Position numbers and translations under genes: made by a program
Assembly (NCBI GenBank): GCA_032358165.1
Contig: JAALGY010000032.1
Coordinates: 3,224,001-3,288,000 of the forward strand
DNA: 64,000 bases
Direction of reading: 5' to 3'
Source: Diplosphaera chodatii
Taxonomy: Eukaryota; Chlorophyta; Trebouxiophyceae; Prasiolales; Stichococcaceae
The notes under the pieces: model-generated
Database searches by the model: none
Seen by the model: only the letters and a program-made list of their open reading frames with translations
What the model was told of the DNA's origin: nothing
Part shown: piece after piece, positions 11,421 through 22,297 of the stretch
Layout: every line of letters begins with the position of its first letter
How positions within the stretch are numbered: position 1 is the stretch's first letter

Positions 11421-12571
11421 TCAGCAAACAGGCCGTCGAGTGCAAACAGCAGCACCTGTAGCACACTCGGCCGGGGTTTTGCCATGCCGGTCTGTCAGCA
11501 ATGCTGCCTGAGGGCCAGCGCTCAACAACGCTGCAGCAATGTCCGCATGGCCCTGCAGCATGACGAACTCGTTCACATACACCTTGTCAATGCGCTGCGT
11601 TGGGGAAGTCATGCACTGATAGCTCTTGAACACAACAAGCATGTATTTATGCGCCTCATCCCAAATTTCTGCATTTGGCTCCCACGGATTGGTCGAGGCC
11701 AATGTAACTTTTAATCCTTGGCGCGAGATACGGTGAATGTGATGTACGGTGTCAGCGCACCCTGGTTGCTGCCTTGTGAAGCGCAGTGTGCCCATCGGCA
11801 TCCTGAGCGTCCGCCCGAGCACCGTGGCGCATCCTGTGCATACTCAGCACCAAATCATCTCACGCTGGCATCCACAGCCTCTCGACTTCTTGCTCAGTCC
11901 AACCCATGAACCATCCGCTGTGCTGGTGATATACATGCATTCAAGGGATGCAGACATGGCAACTGCACTTGTATCAAATTCACACTCACAGCAGCTCGAC
12001 CATGTCCATGTGGCCCATGAATGCAGCACGGTGCAATGCCGTAGTGCCACCAGCCCGCGTGCAGGCATGCACGTCAGCGCCTGCATGTGTTTGGAGGTTG
12101 CGATGCCGTATCAGCACATTTGCTCGGTGCACTGTGTGACCACAACCGCAGAAGAATGTTGCAGGACAGCCATACAGCGTAGCGTGTGTACCATGTTGTA
12201 GCAGCAGGCGTGCAATATTCACGTGCCCTTCCCGGGCAGCGTACAGCAACGGGGTGTAGCCACTATCGCCTGCACTTCCCGAAGCATGCATCCCTGAACT
12301 CCCATTCTGAATCAGAGCATATGCTGCCTGATACAACACACCCAGAGCAAAATGCACCTCCACAGCCGTCCGAGTGCACGCACGCCGGCTGCTTGTTGAT
12401 CAGCCGCTTCAGCTGTTCGTGGTTGCCCGACTTGGCAGCGGCGCAGGCGCTGTTCGTAAAGGCAAGCTCGTCAAGGCTCTGCTGCGCTGGCGCTGAGGTG
12501 CGGCAGCACTGACACTCGGCCGGATGTTCCTGCTGAGGGACGTCGGATCGACCCGTAGCAATCCTTGGCAT
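11421..12571 (-). CDS. ANKRD39: ANKRD39-type ankyrin repeat protein
   Basis: Small ankyrin protein resembling animal and protist ANKRD39. The first exon (ATG 12571) carries the diagnostic N-terminus: a Cys pair, then QQSLDELAF, then helix CAAAKSGNHEQLKRLI. Following exons give ankyrin units GYTPLLYAAREGHVNIARLL (about 12290-12190) and GGTTALHRAAFMGHMDMVEL (about 12050-11990). The last exon begins GHADIAAALLSAG (about 11560) and ends KTPAECATGA with stop 11421. Animal ANKRD39 is about 180 aa with the same layout. The exon holding the start of the last repeat is not resolved. The molecular role of the family is poorly known, and ankyrin stacks bind proteins. Confidence 0.8.
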
Positions 12572-13074
12572 GAACTACACGGCACAATGGTTGAATGATG
12601 GGACGCTGCGAGCTGAGCCTAGTGCAGAGTGCTACACACACTCGCATGCAAACAGGCCACACACTCTGCGAGTGTGACGGCTGTGGACGGCAGCAGCTGC
12701 TCGGCTTGCTTCGTCGACTGAACGCATAGGGGACCGAAACGTATGCACACGCGCACAGCGTGTGAGGTGCATTTGAAGATCCAATGTGGCAGTGTCCTCC
12801 GAGTCTTCAGGGACATGGCACGTCTTCAGTGTTGGCCAAGTCCGAGGCTGCAATTGCACGGCTGGTGCAGACCAACTTCCGCATTGTCAGTGGCGCTCGC
12901 GATCCCTACATCCTCAGAAGTCGTCGCCAGCTACCGTCATGACGTCTCTGCACACGGTGTGCGCGGGCGTCAGGGCTGTCCTATACGGAGTTATTGCCCA
13001 TGTCGTGGTGCAGATTGCTGGTGCAATCGCGGGACAGTTGCTGCCTATCCTCCATCATGTACACTCTATGTGGT
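12572..13074. other. Divergent promoter region
   Basis: This 503-bp gap lies between the ANKRD39 start (-) and the plastid protein start (+). No coding block was recognised. It likely holds both promoters and 5' UTRs, possibly with a 5' UTR intron ending at the CAG beside 13080. Confidence 0.4.
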
Positions 13075-13915
13075 ATGCAGGTTCCGTCTACGCGTCTTGT
13101 TGCCGCGCCGCGGCTGCTTACCAGCCGCCGAACTGCAAACATCAGCCCAGTGCGAGCAGAGCAACCAGACAAGCAGAAGCTGGACTTCAAGCCAAACACA
13201 CGATCGGTGATTTGCTGTTGTTTGACGTGAGGTGTGATGAAAGGTGCTGTGCTCTGGACATCGCCTCGCCATGCATAGCAGTCTGATGCTGGCGCTGTAC
13301 ACTTGCAGGGTGTTGGCTACCTTGACGAGGATTCGGCTGGTCAGACAAACATCTTTGCTGTGGAGGTACGCTGATGTCACCTACATACGAACAAAGCGAG
13401 CTGGCTGTGTGCCCTGTATGAGGGCCTTCTCGGGAGCACCTGGGGCATGTCCACAGCGGCACAGGTCACAACATGGCAACAGCACTACCCCTCCTGAACT
13501 GACTGAAGGATCTCCCCACTGCCCGCAGCCGACAACGTATGTCAAAGGCAGCAGCAGGGACAACACCGGCGGCACGACGCTCTTGATTGGCGGTGGCGCA
13601 GCAGCCATTGCTGGGCTCGTTCTGGCAGCCGGCCTAATTGGCAGCAGCGGCAATGCCGGCCAAGGTACCTTTGCAATTGCACTGCTCCAACGAACCTGCT
13701 TGACACCGCTTGGAAGCAATCGTCTGGCCTGACAGTCATACAACCACCTGCTTGTGCATGCGTGCAATTCAGTTTCATCCTACTCTATGCACACTGACCT
13801 TGGGACTTCCTCCACTGCATTAGGCACGCCCGCAGACGAGGGTCTGCAGTCGCTCAGCCAGTACAGCCAGCAGTTCAGCAGCGAAGGCTCTGCAGCTGCA
13901 CCATCATTGAACTGA
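13075..13915 (+). CDS. Small single-span plastid membrane protein, unnamed
   Basis: Exons 13075-13206, 13309-13365, 13529-13664 and 13824-13915 join in phase to 138 residues. The N-terminus is Arg/Ser/Ala-rich (STRLVAAPRLLTSRRT) and ends near VRA, like a chloroplast transit peptide. It is followed by a hydrophilic domain with a conserved-looking motif GVGYLDEDSAGQTNIFAVE. One membrane span comes next (TLLIGGGAAAIAGLVLAAGL), then a short Ser/Gln-rich tail. I infer a plastid, probably thylakoid, location. The segment around AGQTNIFAVE looks like a green-lineage conserved block, but I do not recall a gene name, so none is given. Confidence 0.75.
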
Positions 13916-14261
13916 CTCATAACGAGGAGGGAGCCGACATGACAGCCGTCACAGCTGCCGACATACACTGCTTGCACACCATTCGCGGAGCCGCTCCATT
14001 GGCAGCGCAACCTTCTGGGTGTGGCATGGTGGGAACATGCAGATGATAGCGTCCTGAACCAACTCAGCAGTGATGCACATTGCATTTCAAGCGATCGATG
14101 TCGCTGGGAAATTTGCCCAGCTTGCAGATCCATCTGTTTCATTTGACAATTGTAAATGCCAACAGCCACGGAAATCTGCGAGATAATTCTACTGAAGACT
14201 TCTGGACTGTCCTGATGGTACACGTGTAAGACCATGACGACGCAAGCGATGCGTCCTTGAA
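13916..14261. other. Convergent 3' regions
   Basis: This 346-bp gap separates the stop codons of the small plastid protein (+) and VTI1 (-). No coding signal was seen. Confidence 0.4.
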
Positions 14262-15791
14262 CTACTTGATGATCTTATAGTACAGGATTAAACCAATTGC
14301 GCCCTGCAAAGCAGACACGCATTGATGACGTCTGACAGCTGCATTCTTTTTTTCCATGCAAGCATTTACTCAACACGTAGTGAGTGCAGAGACTGGGATG
14401 CGAATCAAGGAGGGTGAGACTCGCACCAAGAGAAGCAAGCAGATTCCTGCATCACACGAATTGAACACAGTCATGTTGTGCAGACCAGCTTGTTTAATCT
14501 AGAGAAGACACATCTTCATAGCAACAAGCTGATCAGGGCTGGCGTGGCACAACACACCTCCCATGATCAGCTTGTTGGTCATAAGGCGCCGTGACATGGT
14601 GGCAAGCACGCGCCGTGCAGTGGCGATGTTGTCGTCAGCGCCATGTAGCGTGTCACGAGCGTTTGTGATAGTCTGCCGCTGCCGGTGCAAGTCGTTCAGG
14701 ATGTTCACGCCAAGCTCCTGCAGTCAGTCGAGCTTTGTCAGCGACAAGCCTGGGACTGGGCACAGTCCCGGCCCATGCGCGAGCTGCTACAGGATGCTCC
14801 ATCAGACTTCAGCTGGTCTGCCGAATGCTGTTTGGCGACATGCATGCCATGGTGTCTAGCACGCTCCTAACGCCCACATGACAGCGGCAACACTTTGTGC
14901 ACCTCTGTCTCCAGGAGCTGCTGCTGGCCCTGCTGGATGCGATTGCCAGTCTTGTTCAGGCGCTCAGTGGCTGCCAGCATGCGTTCCCGCTGTCCCACGG
15001 ACGTGGAGTAGTAGTCATCCTCGAGGCCCAGCTCTGCACGCGCCGCTGTGCCTGGCGCTGCAGCCGCCGATGCCTGCACCAACAGGAGAGCGCTTCACTG
15101 CAACTGACGTCCCCCTATCGCGCCAAGATGGTCAGCTAGACCTAGTGCTTGATAGATGGGACTGTCTTGAGAGGGTGTAAGAGGACACACAGCAACCACT
15201 CGAAGCATAAGTCGCACATCGAGGAGGACGGGGGGAGCAGGCACCTGCTTGGCCTCCGCCCGGAGCGATGCGAGGTCTGCCTTATACTCCTTCACCTTCT
15301 GCAGCAGCACACGTGCTCGCTCCGGCGAGAAGCTGCGTGCCTCCATCTCCATGCGCTTGATCTGTAGCATTTGTGATGTGCATGCCATTTGATGTGGAGC
15401 CCGCCACATCGAATGATGAGTATTCATCCAGCCTGTGAAAACTTGGCGGATAACACTGCATAAAAAGGTGAAAAGCAACTCCGACCAGATGTTGTAGGAC
15501 ATACAGGGGGCTTGACAACGCACGACTTGGTCTGCATCTTTCAGCGCTGCCTCTGCTTCCCGCAGCTTCCCGCGGCGCTGGTCTGCGCAACGCCAAGACA
15601 ACAAGCGTTCACCTTATGAGCAGCAAAAAAAGCTATATGTGTACTCGTGTAGTAGATGAACAGACTGCGTCTTGAGGGGCAACCATACCTGGGCTGAGTG
15701 TGCTTATGACTTGCAGGTTCCTGGCAATCTCTGTTGAGTTGTTGCAATACTCTGTCTCATACTGGCTGAAGAGCGCGTTCTGGTCCTCCAT
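14262..15791 (-). CDS. VTI1: VTI1-family v-SNARE
   Basis: Qb-SNARE for Golgi, pre-vacuolar and vacuolar fusion. ATG is at 15791-15789 and exon 1 reads MEDQNALFSQYETEY. The next blocks match the VTI1 N-terminal three-helix domain: KLREAEAALKDADQ (about 15575) and MEMEARSFSPERARVLL (about 15350). The SNARE motif follows: QRERMLAATERLNKTGNRIQ (about 14985) and NDLHRQRQTITNARDTLHGA (about 14695) to MSRRLMTNKLIMG (exon end 14558). The membrane anchor is completed only by a 20-nt microexon at 14427-14446 (ICLLLL) and a last exon at 14303-14262 (GAIGLILYYKIIK, stop). All three join in phase. Reading through the 14558 donor instead would give a protein with no membrane span. Confidence 0.93.
14427..14446 (-). 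other. 20-nt coding microexon of VTI1
   Basis: The minus-strand exon is flanked by an acceptor (TGCAG) and a donor (GTGCGA). It is phase 1 in and phase 0 out, and supplies the middle of the transmembrane helix. Confidence 0.8.
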
Positions 15792-16312
15792 ATCACCCAG
15801 TCTTCAATGGCCTCTGCGTGCGGAGCGACCGCGCAGTGCAGCAAGGGCAATTGACAGAGGGATGCCAAAACCAAGTTGTCTCGCAGGTCGCGAATGAGAG
15901 CGTCTCGGTCACTCTGTCGGTTGGCACGCAATGCAAAGCTCCAGCAAGCGTGAACAGCGGTGCAATGGACATGCTAGCAGCACATACGCGGGCCTTGCGG
16001 GGTCAAAGTGGGTGGTGGATTCTCATGCTAGGTCATGGCTTTTGGGTCCCAAAGGCACTTGTCCTCACCAAAAACGTTCAGGCATATTTGCATTGCACAA
16101 GCGGCACGCTGATCACCGTCTGCGTCACCTGCGTGGGACAGCAACCGTAGGTGTCCGATCGCGGCCTGAGCTGGGCGTGCAGTGCTTGGGAGGTCTCCAG
16201 CAGATTGGTAGGATCAGTCATCCCCAGGCTGCTGGGCGCACAGCAGGGGCAGCAGGCAGGCTTTGGGTCGCTGTGATCTGGCAGCTGCGGCCAGCACGCC
16301 GCAGCAGCAGCC
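15792..16312. other. Divergent promoter region
   Basis: The gap lies between VTI1 (-) and V-ATPase E (+) start codons. No coding block was seen. It presumably holds both promoters and 5' UTRs. Confidence 0.4.
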
Positions 16313-17014
16313 ATGGCGCTCAATGATTCTGAGGCCTATGATCAGATCGATCAGATGGTGCGGTTCATAAAGCAGGAGGCTCAAGAGAAGGCCAACGAGA
16401 TTGGCGTCTCGGCAGAGGAGGAGTTCAACATTGAAAAGCTCCATCTGCTTGAGGCAGAGAAGGCACGGGTGCGAAAGGACTATGAGCGACGGGAGGGGCA
16501 GATCGATGTGAAGAAGAAGATTGAGTACTCCAAGCAGCTCAATGCCTCGCGCATCAAGGTGCTGCAGACGCAGGAGGACGTGGTGCACGGCATCTTGGAG
16601 GAGGCGCGTGAACAGCTGGCAGGCTTCCCTAAGGACAAGAAAAAGTACGAGGCATTGCTGACAGACCTGCTGGTGCAGGCGATCATCAAGCTCAAGCAGC
16701 CAGCCGTCATCGTGAAAGGTCGCGAGGTAGACAAAGACATATTGAAGGGCATCATCGAGCCGGCGCGCAAAAAGTTTTCGAAGCAATCTGGCGGCGATGC
16801 CCCCACAGTCGAGTACGACTCAGAAAACTTCCTGCCGCCACCTCCAGGCGGTGACTCGGAGCTTGAGAGCTGCAGTGGCGGCATCAGCGTGTGTAGCGCG
16901 AATGGCACCATCGTGTGCCCAAACACCTTTGATGCACGGCTGGACATTGCATACCAGGCAAACCTACCGGAGATTCGTGCAGTTTTGTTTGGGCAGCACG
17001 TGCGCGCACATTAG
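16313..17014 (+). CDS. VHA-E: V-type proton ATPase subunit E, intronless
   Basis: A single open frame of 233 residues, full length for eukaryotic subunit E (about 226-233 aa). Subunit E is a peripheral-stalk component linking the V1 and Vo sectors of the vacuolar proton pump. It starts with MALNDSEAYDQIDQMVRFI and the long charged helix EEFNIEKLHLLEAEKARVRK. It ends with the family's folded C-terminal block VCSANGTIVCPNTFDARLDI and LPEIRAVLFG. No intron interrupts the frame, unlike every other gene in this window. The preceding bases (GCAGCC before ATG) suit a plant-type start. Confidence 0.97.
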   Translation: MALNDSEAYDQIDQMVRFIKQEAQEKANEIGVSAEEEFNIEKLHLLEAEKARVRKDYERREGQIDVKKKIEYSKQLNASRIKVLQTQEDVVHGILEEAREQLAGFPKDKKKYEALLTDLLVQAIIKLKQPAVIVKGREVDKDILKGIIEPARKKFSKQSGGDAPTVEYDSENFLPPPPGGDSELESCSGGISVCSANGTIVCPNTFDARLDIAYQANLPEIRAVLFGQHVRAH

Positions 17015-17438
17015 ACTCTGCGGTTGTGGCGGGGTCTGCACTGCCCAATTTATCGGAAATGACGCCCTGGGGATGGTGCGGTAGTGGAACCTTACACACT
17101 CTACCTGCTGCTCTGGTACGCGTGGCATTGATCGTGAAAAGCACTGGTGCGAGGTCTGTAATTTCTCTGGACCATCACCTACCGTAGCTGCGTGTGTCGT
17201 GACACACCATGCTCTGATGCAGCAAAGGTAATTGTTCCCCAGCCGTCTGCCCGTCAGCAATACCAGAAGCACAGCAGAGCAACCATTGACATTACCGCAT
17301 GGCCCAGGCTGCTGCGAGTCAGCTGAGAGAAACTGAATGCTCACATTGCTTTCTGCTGCTCACAACAACCTGCATGACGCTGGCGCGACCGCGGGATACA
17401 GCGAATGAAAGCATGATCCTAAAGCATGAACGCCCTAG
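17015..17438. other. Convergent 3' regions
   Basis: This gap of 424 bp lies between the V-ATPase E stop (+) and the MED20 stop (-). Nothing coding was recognised. Confidence 0.4.
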
Positions 17439-18696
17439 CTAGTGTGCGGCCAGGAGGCGAGTGACCAGCTGTGTACACTGAACAGCCAGGTGCTGGTGGC
17501 TGAACTGGGGCGGCAGGCTGAAGTCAGCAAGCGGCGCGTCGACGACCTCCAGCCTACCGCCTGCAGCAGCTGCTGCATCTTGCAGCATGACTGCGAACTC
17601 CTGCGCATAAGAGGGTGATCTATCGGACTCCCAATCCATTTCTGAGCTGCATCTGCACAGCTCCTCAAGCCTGATCTTCCGGAGCGCGCATCACCCACTG
17701 TGGCAGCATAACACAACACTGTACCGGATACAACTGACATACCTGTAGGAGTGGGGTGCAGACAGCACTGCTGCTGGGTAGGTACTCCACTTGCACCACA
17801 GCGCCACGGTGCTCACCTGATGCTTTCACCGTAACGTTGCACACCTGCAATGGCATGCGAATCATCTGAGGGCGTGATTGACGAGCATGCATACAGTATA
17901 CGAGGTGTGTGACAGGCGCCGATGTTTAGGCTTCGCAGCATTTTCACAAGATCCGCCGTTGTCCAATTGCCAGCGGCAGCGATCGCATGATCAGCCAGGC
18001 AATGACCCTGCTGGTGCAATAGCGCACCCGCACAACGAAATCGCCCAGCGTGTACTGCTGCCCGTCCATTGCAAGAGCATAGCGCGGCCGGTGTGTGCTG
18101 ATCTGGTAAGGAGCAGATCAGCCATCTCAGCAGGGTACCCAACATGCTGTGGCTCAAGTGCAGACCATAGACCGCATTGCCATACCTGGCTGAGAATGCC
18201 CAGAGCCTGAGTCTCAGCCTCTATCACCTTCTGCTCCTTTCTACTGGCCAGAATACACAACCTTAGGTCAGGCAAGTGCAGAAGCGTCGTGTGACGCACA
18301 CTCCCAAGCATCCCGACATACATCTGCTCGCACCTTAGCACCATGCACACATGGTGCGGCCTATCGCTGAAAGTCAGCAACCACAAGTCGCTGCCTGCCA
18401 GTGTCTTTGCTGTGTCCTGCACAGGGTGGGTGTGCCCGCCATCTGTAGTCAAAAGGTGATTTCGATTGGCAGGCAGGTTGGCAAGTGCTCCAGTGCACGG
18501 ACGATTCATTGGGATGCCGGTGCACCTGCACAGCCTTCAAAATGGTCACATTGGCGCTGTACTTCCGCTTCGACCCGCCTCTAAGACCCTCGACCGCTGC
18601 GTACAAGCTTTCCAATGCGCGCTGTCCAGACGGTCCCGCAGATTCCCGCCACAGCAGCACGCTGCGCTTGCAAAGCAGAAGAGAAGCTACATGCAT
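17439..18696 (-). CDS. MED20: Mediator complex subunit 20
   Basis: Head-module subunit of Mediator, which relays activators to RNA polymerase II. Blocks in order on the minus strand match plant MED20. The N-terminal strand SVLLWRESAGPSG and helix ALESLYAAVEGLRGG are at about 18690-18550. A middle region (FSDRPHHVCMVLRCEQ, then KVIEAETQALGILSQ) spans about 18380-18190. MDGQQYTLGDFVVRVRY (about 18075-18025) corresponds to the plant LQYQLGDFQLRVG block. VTVKASGEHRGAVVQVEYLP (about 17840) corresponds to RGIVMEVEYLP. The C-terminus FSLPPQFSHQHLAVQCTQLV ends at stop 17439. ATG 18696 is the best start seen, and a short upstream exon cannot be excluded. Confidence 0.85.
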
Positions 18697-19153
18697 GTTC
18701 AGATTCAAATCTAGAATCAGAGTCCTTCATGTTATGCACAGCATGCCCAGCATACCTAGTGATGCCCATTCCACGCCATCACATGCTGCAAGCCACCAGC
18801 GCAAGTGACCGGAGTCAGATGCCCAAAGGCGATCGCACGCTGATGCACAACCACGTATGAGCAGTTGTCTATGTTTATCGAGGTTTGGAACTGGCTGATC
18901 CGTTCGCAGCTGGGATCATTGAGGTGCACCCATGTGTACCGCTAGGTAGTACAAGATGTGATGGCACAATGGGGCGCGCCATACAGCCACTTATGTTAAA
19001 CGGCCAGTAGAGAGTCGTGACCCAAACATGTTTTGCAGTTTTGCAGTATCAAGACTACGGGACACGGCATCGCTACAGCCTCGGCATTTTCACAGTCTCG
19101 GCTAGACGCATGCTGCATCACCTAGCTGTCTGCGGCGCTGCGCGACCGGAAGC
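18697..19153. other. Divergent promoter region
   Basis: The gap lies between MED20 (-) and the JmjC gene (+). No coding signal was recognised. Confidence 0.4.
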
Positions 19154-22069
19154 ATGGATATGACAGCAGGAAACGCAGTGCATGAGCTTGCTGCAAATGC
19201 CTCAGTCGAACAGAAGCGGGCCTCGCTCTGCGGCAACGACCCCGTCGTGCTGCGAGGTATGCAATGCTTCAGGGCGTGTTGCGGCAATATCTGAGATTGG
19301 AATGGCTGAGGAAGAGAGACAAGGGTTGGCGTCATCAACCACAGGGTCAGTCTCCAGCTGGCCTGCCGTTTCCGCATGGCAAGGCGACACTGGACTGGCA
19401 CGCCTGGCGAACCTTGCGGGCGAAGCACCTGTTCAGGTGCACCTGTTGCACATTATCTGCAGCGCACACACTCCAACCCTTTCCTACGTGTATAGTTGCA
19501 GGATTCTGTCCCAGCAGGTCAACTTGAAAACATGATGATCCCCCTGATCATGCACAGTGCAAACGGATGTCCCTTTGATCTGCAGGTCATGAGCGCAGCT
19601 TCGGAGCTTTTCTTTGGCGCCATTGAGCAGCACGAACCAGAAAGCATGACGTTCGGTCAATTTCTGCGCCTCGCGCCTGGGAGAAACAGCAGCACAGCTG
19701 CAACTGCTGACCTTGGCACAGCTGGAGGCGTAGCCGCAGGACAGTCTGCAGAAGCTGCTGTGCAGGACAGCAGCGCTCAACACCCCCGTCATTACTACCT
19801 GGCCCAGGCTGACATCACACTGAAGCACATCCAGCGCAGCAGTAAGTCAGACCGCCATGTCAGCGGCCGGGACACACAGCATCAACCGCATCATAGGAAG
19901 TGTGCAGCTGGACAGCCCGCGCAGCGTGACAGCCTTTCAGCGCTAGAAGTAGATTTTCAGCCACCGCCACTGCTGTCGGATATTGCCGGCGAGCTGCAGA
20001 CTCACCTGTGGATGTCCATCAGGCAAGCCGTCACAAGATTGCGCCTGCCCCACCGACCTTACACTGCTCTGACCGCTGCGTGGCCTGTGCAAGCCTGTGC
20101 CTTTCACAAGCACGCAATCAATGCCCACCTGACGATGCAAAACAGTTGCTGGGAGCAGGGGCTCACGGTCCAGTCTGCACTACGACCCATACCAGAACCT
20201 GCTGTGTGTTGTACGGGGCTCCAAGACGGTGCACCTGCACAGCCCCCAGCAGACAGCGGCATTGTACCCGAAGCCAGCGCACGGCGAGGTATGCAGCATG
20301 CGATATCGAATGCACAGGCCGGGGTGACACTGCTGCCGTGCAATCCTGTGCAGCCCACGGATACTGTCAATCGAGGTGCCAAACCATCAGAAGCCTCGGC
20401 AGTCTGACTGAGGGTGCTAGCGTGTTGGTGACATTCCCAGGCAGCCAACCACAGCAGCGTGAACTTTGCAGCGCCAGATCTTGTGCAGCATCCTGCCTAT
20501 GCGCAGGCACTGCAACATCAGCTGACAGCCGAGCTGCAGGTGATAATGTCTCCGATTCAGCTTGGCTTCCTAGGATGTCCCTGTCATAACATTAATGCGT
20601 TCAGTGAGACGCGGCCATCTTCCATTCAATCGTGTGACGCCGAATGTTTCCAATGCCACCAAACACGTTGACACCATTTACAGGCAGGTGACGCAGTGTT
20701 CATACCAGAGGGCTGGTGGCATCAGATTGACAGCGCCGACATTGCCATCGCCGTCAACTTCTGGTGGCAGTCGCCCTTTAGCACTGGACTGCAGGTACTG
20801 CCCTGTCCATCCTGCAAGTGCCCTTCCAAGTTGGCACCCTCTGTCAGTGTCCACCTTCATGCCGTGATCATGGGTCAAGACTGCGGCCAACCGAGCCGTT
20901 CCTGCAGTCGTGAGACAGATCGCTGACTATTGCTCTGACATAGGTAACTCGTCATGCCTTGCATCTAACAGTTCTTGCCCTAGCGAACAGGCAGCAGCAA
21001 GCCCAGTGCACCTGCGAGAAGCAGCGCGTGCCGTGGCGGCCCAGCGCGTGGACGACTGGCTCGGTGCAGTGGTGCCGCCAGTGCCATTGCTCGCAGCACA
21101 CGAACAGATAGGGACGGAAGTCAGCTGCGGCGGCCCTCTGGCTGACTGGCATTGGCAGCCGTTCTTCGGCAGTCTCCAGGCCTGCGAGCTCCAGGCGGCC
21201 AGCACCTTGGCGCTGCTGACGGCCGAAGCGATGGGTGCCGCCGCCTCAGACAGCAGCATCGGCAGCGAGACGGACGACAGCTACTGCGACAGCTCAGACG
21301 ACGTGGCGTCTGGTTTCACAGCACCTGCTGAAGGCCGCCCGCCAGGCTCGCCAGCAGCAGGCGCAGAACAGGCCCCAGGTTTGGCATCTGAATGGCAGGT
21401 GCCTCCCCCGCCTCAAGACCTCGGGCTGCAGCATCCGCTGACACGCCTGCTGTCAGATCTCAGGCCAGGTGCGAACCAGCAAAGCCATAACGGTTGTGCA
21501 CGCGAGCAGAAACTGCCGGCTCACTGTCTCAGCATCCGCAGCAGGTGGCACCTTGCATCACAACAGCCGACTCTGACCACCCGGCTGTGTGGGTGCAGGC
21601 GCCCTGTGCCGTGTCCTGCTGATGATGGCGGCGGACTATCCCGCCGCTCTGGAGGGCCTGCTGCTGTATGCGCTGCCGCCCGCAGCCGCAGAGGTGCTCC
21701 TGCGCAAGCTGGAAGCAGGTGGGCACGGGTATTTGTGGCCGGGGGACATGGCAACACCTGCATGCTGTATTTTACGGTGTCACGTCACCGCTGGACAGCT
21801 CAGTTCTGCAGAGGACCTGTTGCAGGCTTTCATGGACACGGTCCTCCATAGGCAACACCTCGCATAATTCTCATGCTGCAACTCAGATTGAGGCCCTTCT
21901 TCCTGCAGCTGACGAGCTGCCACAGATGCGGGCGCACCGAGCAGCCTTCTATGGTGCGGTGTACGGCGTGGTGCTGGACACCAGCCAGTTGCTGGCCGTC
22001 CTACTGGCTAAGAAGGAACGAGTGGCCCAGGCAGCGTTACAGCAGGTTGTGGCCGAGGCACTCGGCTGA
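19154..22069 (+). CDS. JMJ31: JmjC-domain 2-oxoglutarate/Fe(II) oxygenase, JMJ31-like
   Basis: Exons 19154-19256, 19345-19436, 19586-19841, 19941-20022, 20159-20288, 20441-20539, 20684-20794, 20991-21468, 21599-21718, 21812-21840 and 21887-22069 total 1683 nt (560 aa), all phase-consistent. The start MDMTAGNAVHELAAN leads into VVLRG. The JmjC core has HYDPYQNLLCVVRGSKTVHL, whose His and Asp are the first two iron ligands. It continues with NHSSVNFAAPDL and then AGDAVFIPEGWWHQIDSADI, whose His is the third ligand. IAVNFWWQSPF follows. The core and the WWQS ending match plant JMJ31 rather than JMJD7 or KDM8. An acidic, Ser-rich linker and an Ala/Leu-rich helical C-terminal domain follow. The substrate is unknown (protein or histone residue hydroxylation or demethylation). 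The intron at 20023-20158 is GC-AG. Confidence 0.88.
20023..20158 (+). other. GC-AG intron in the JmjC gene
   Basis: The donor reads AG|GCAAGC, the usual context of GC donors. Using it joins SIR to GSRSSLHYDP in frame. No GT donor in the exon end gives a continuous frame. Confidence 0.7.
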
Positions 22070-22297
22070 GCCACTCCAGCGGTGCAGGCATCAAGCAGGG
22101 TTTGCAAACTGCACAGTCAAACCACCTCCATCAGGATGCATGGGGATGTTAAGACCTCGCTGCAATTGTCAGTACCGTTTGAAGTCTGCAATATTCTGGT
22201 GTTGCAATCAATGTTCGTGGTTTGCAATGTTCAAAATTCGATGTGTCGATGTCTGCCAGCACGGTCACATGCTGCAACTCTTGCAGCGGCCGCGTTC

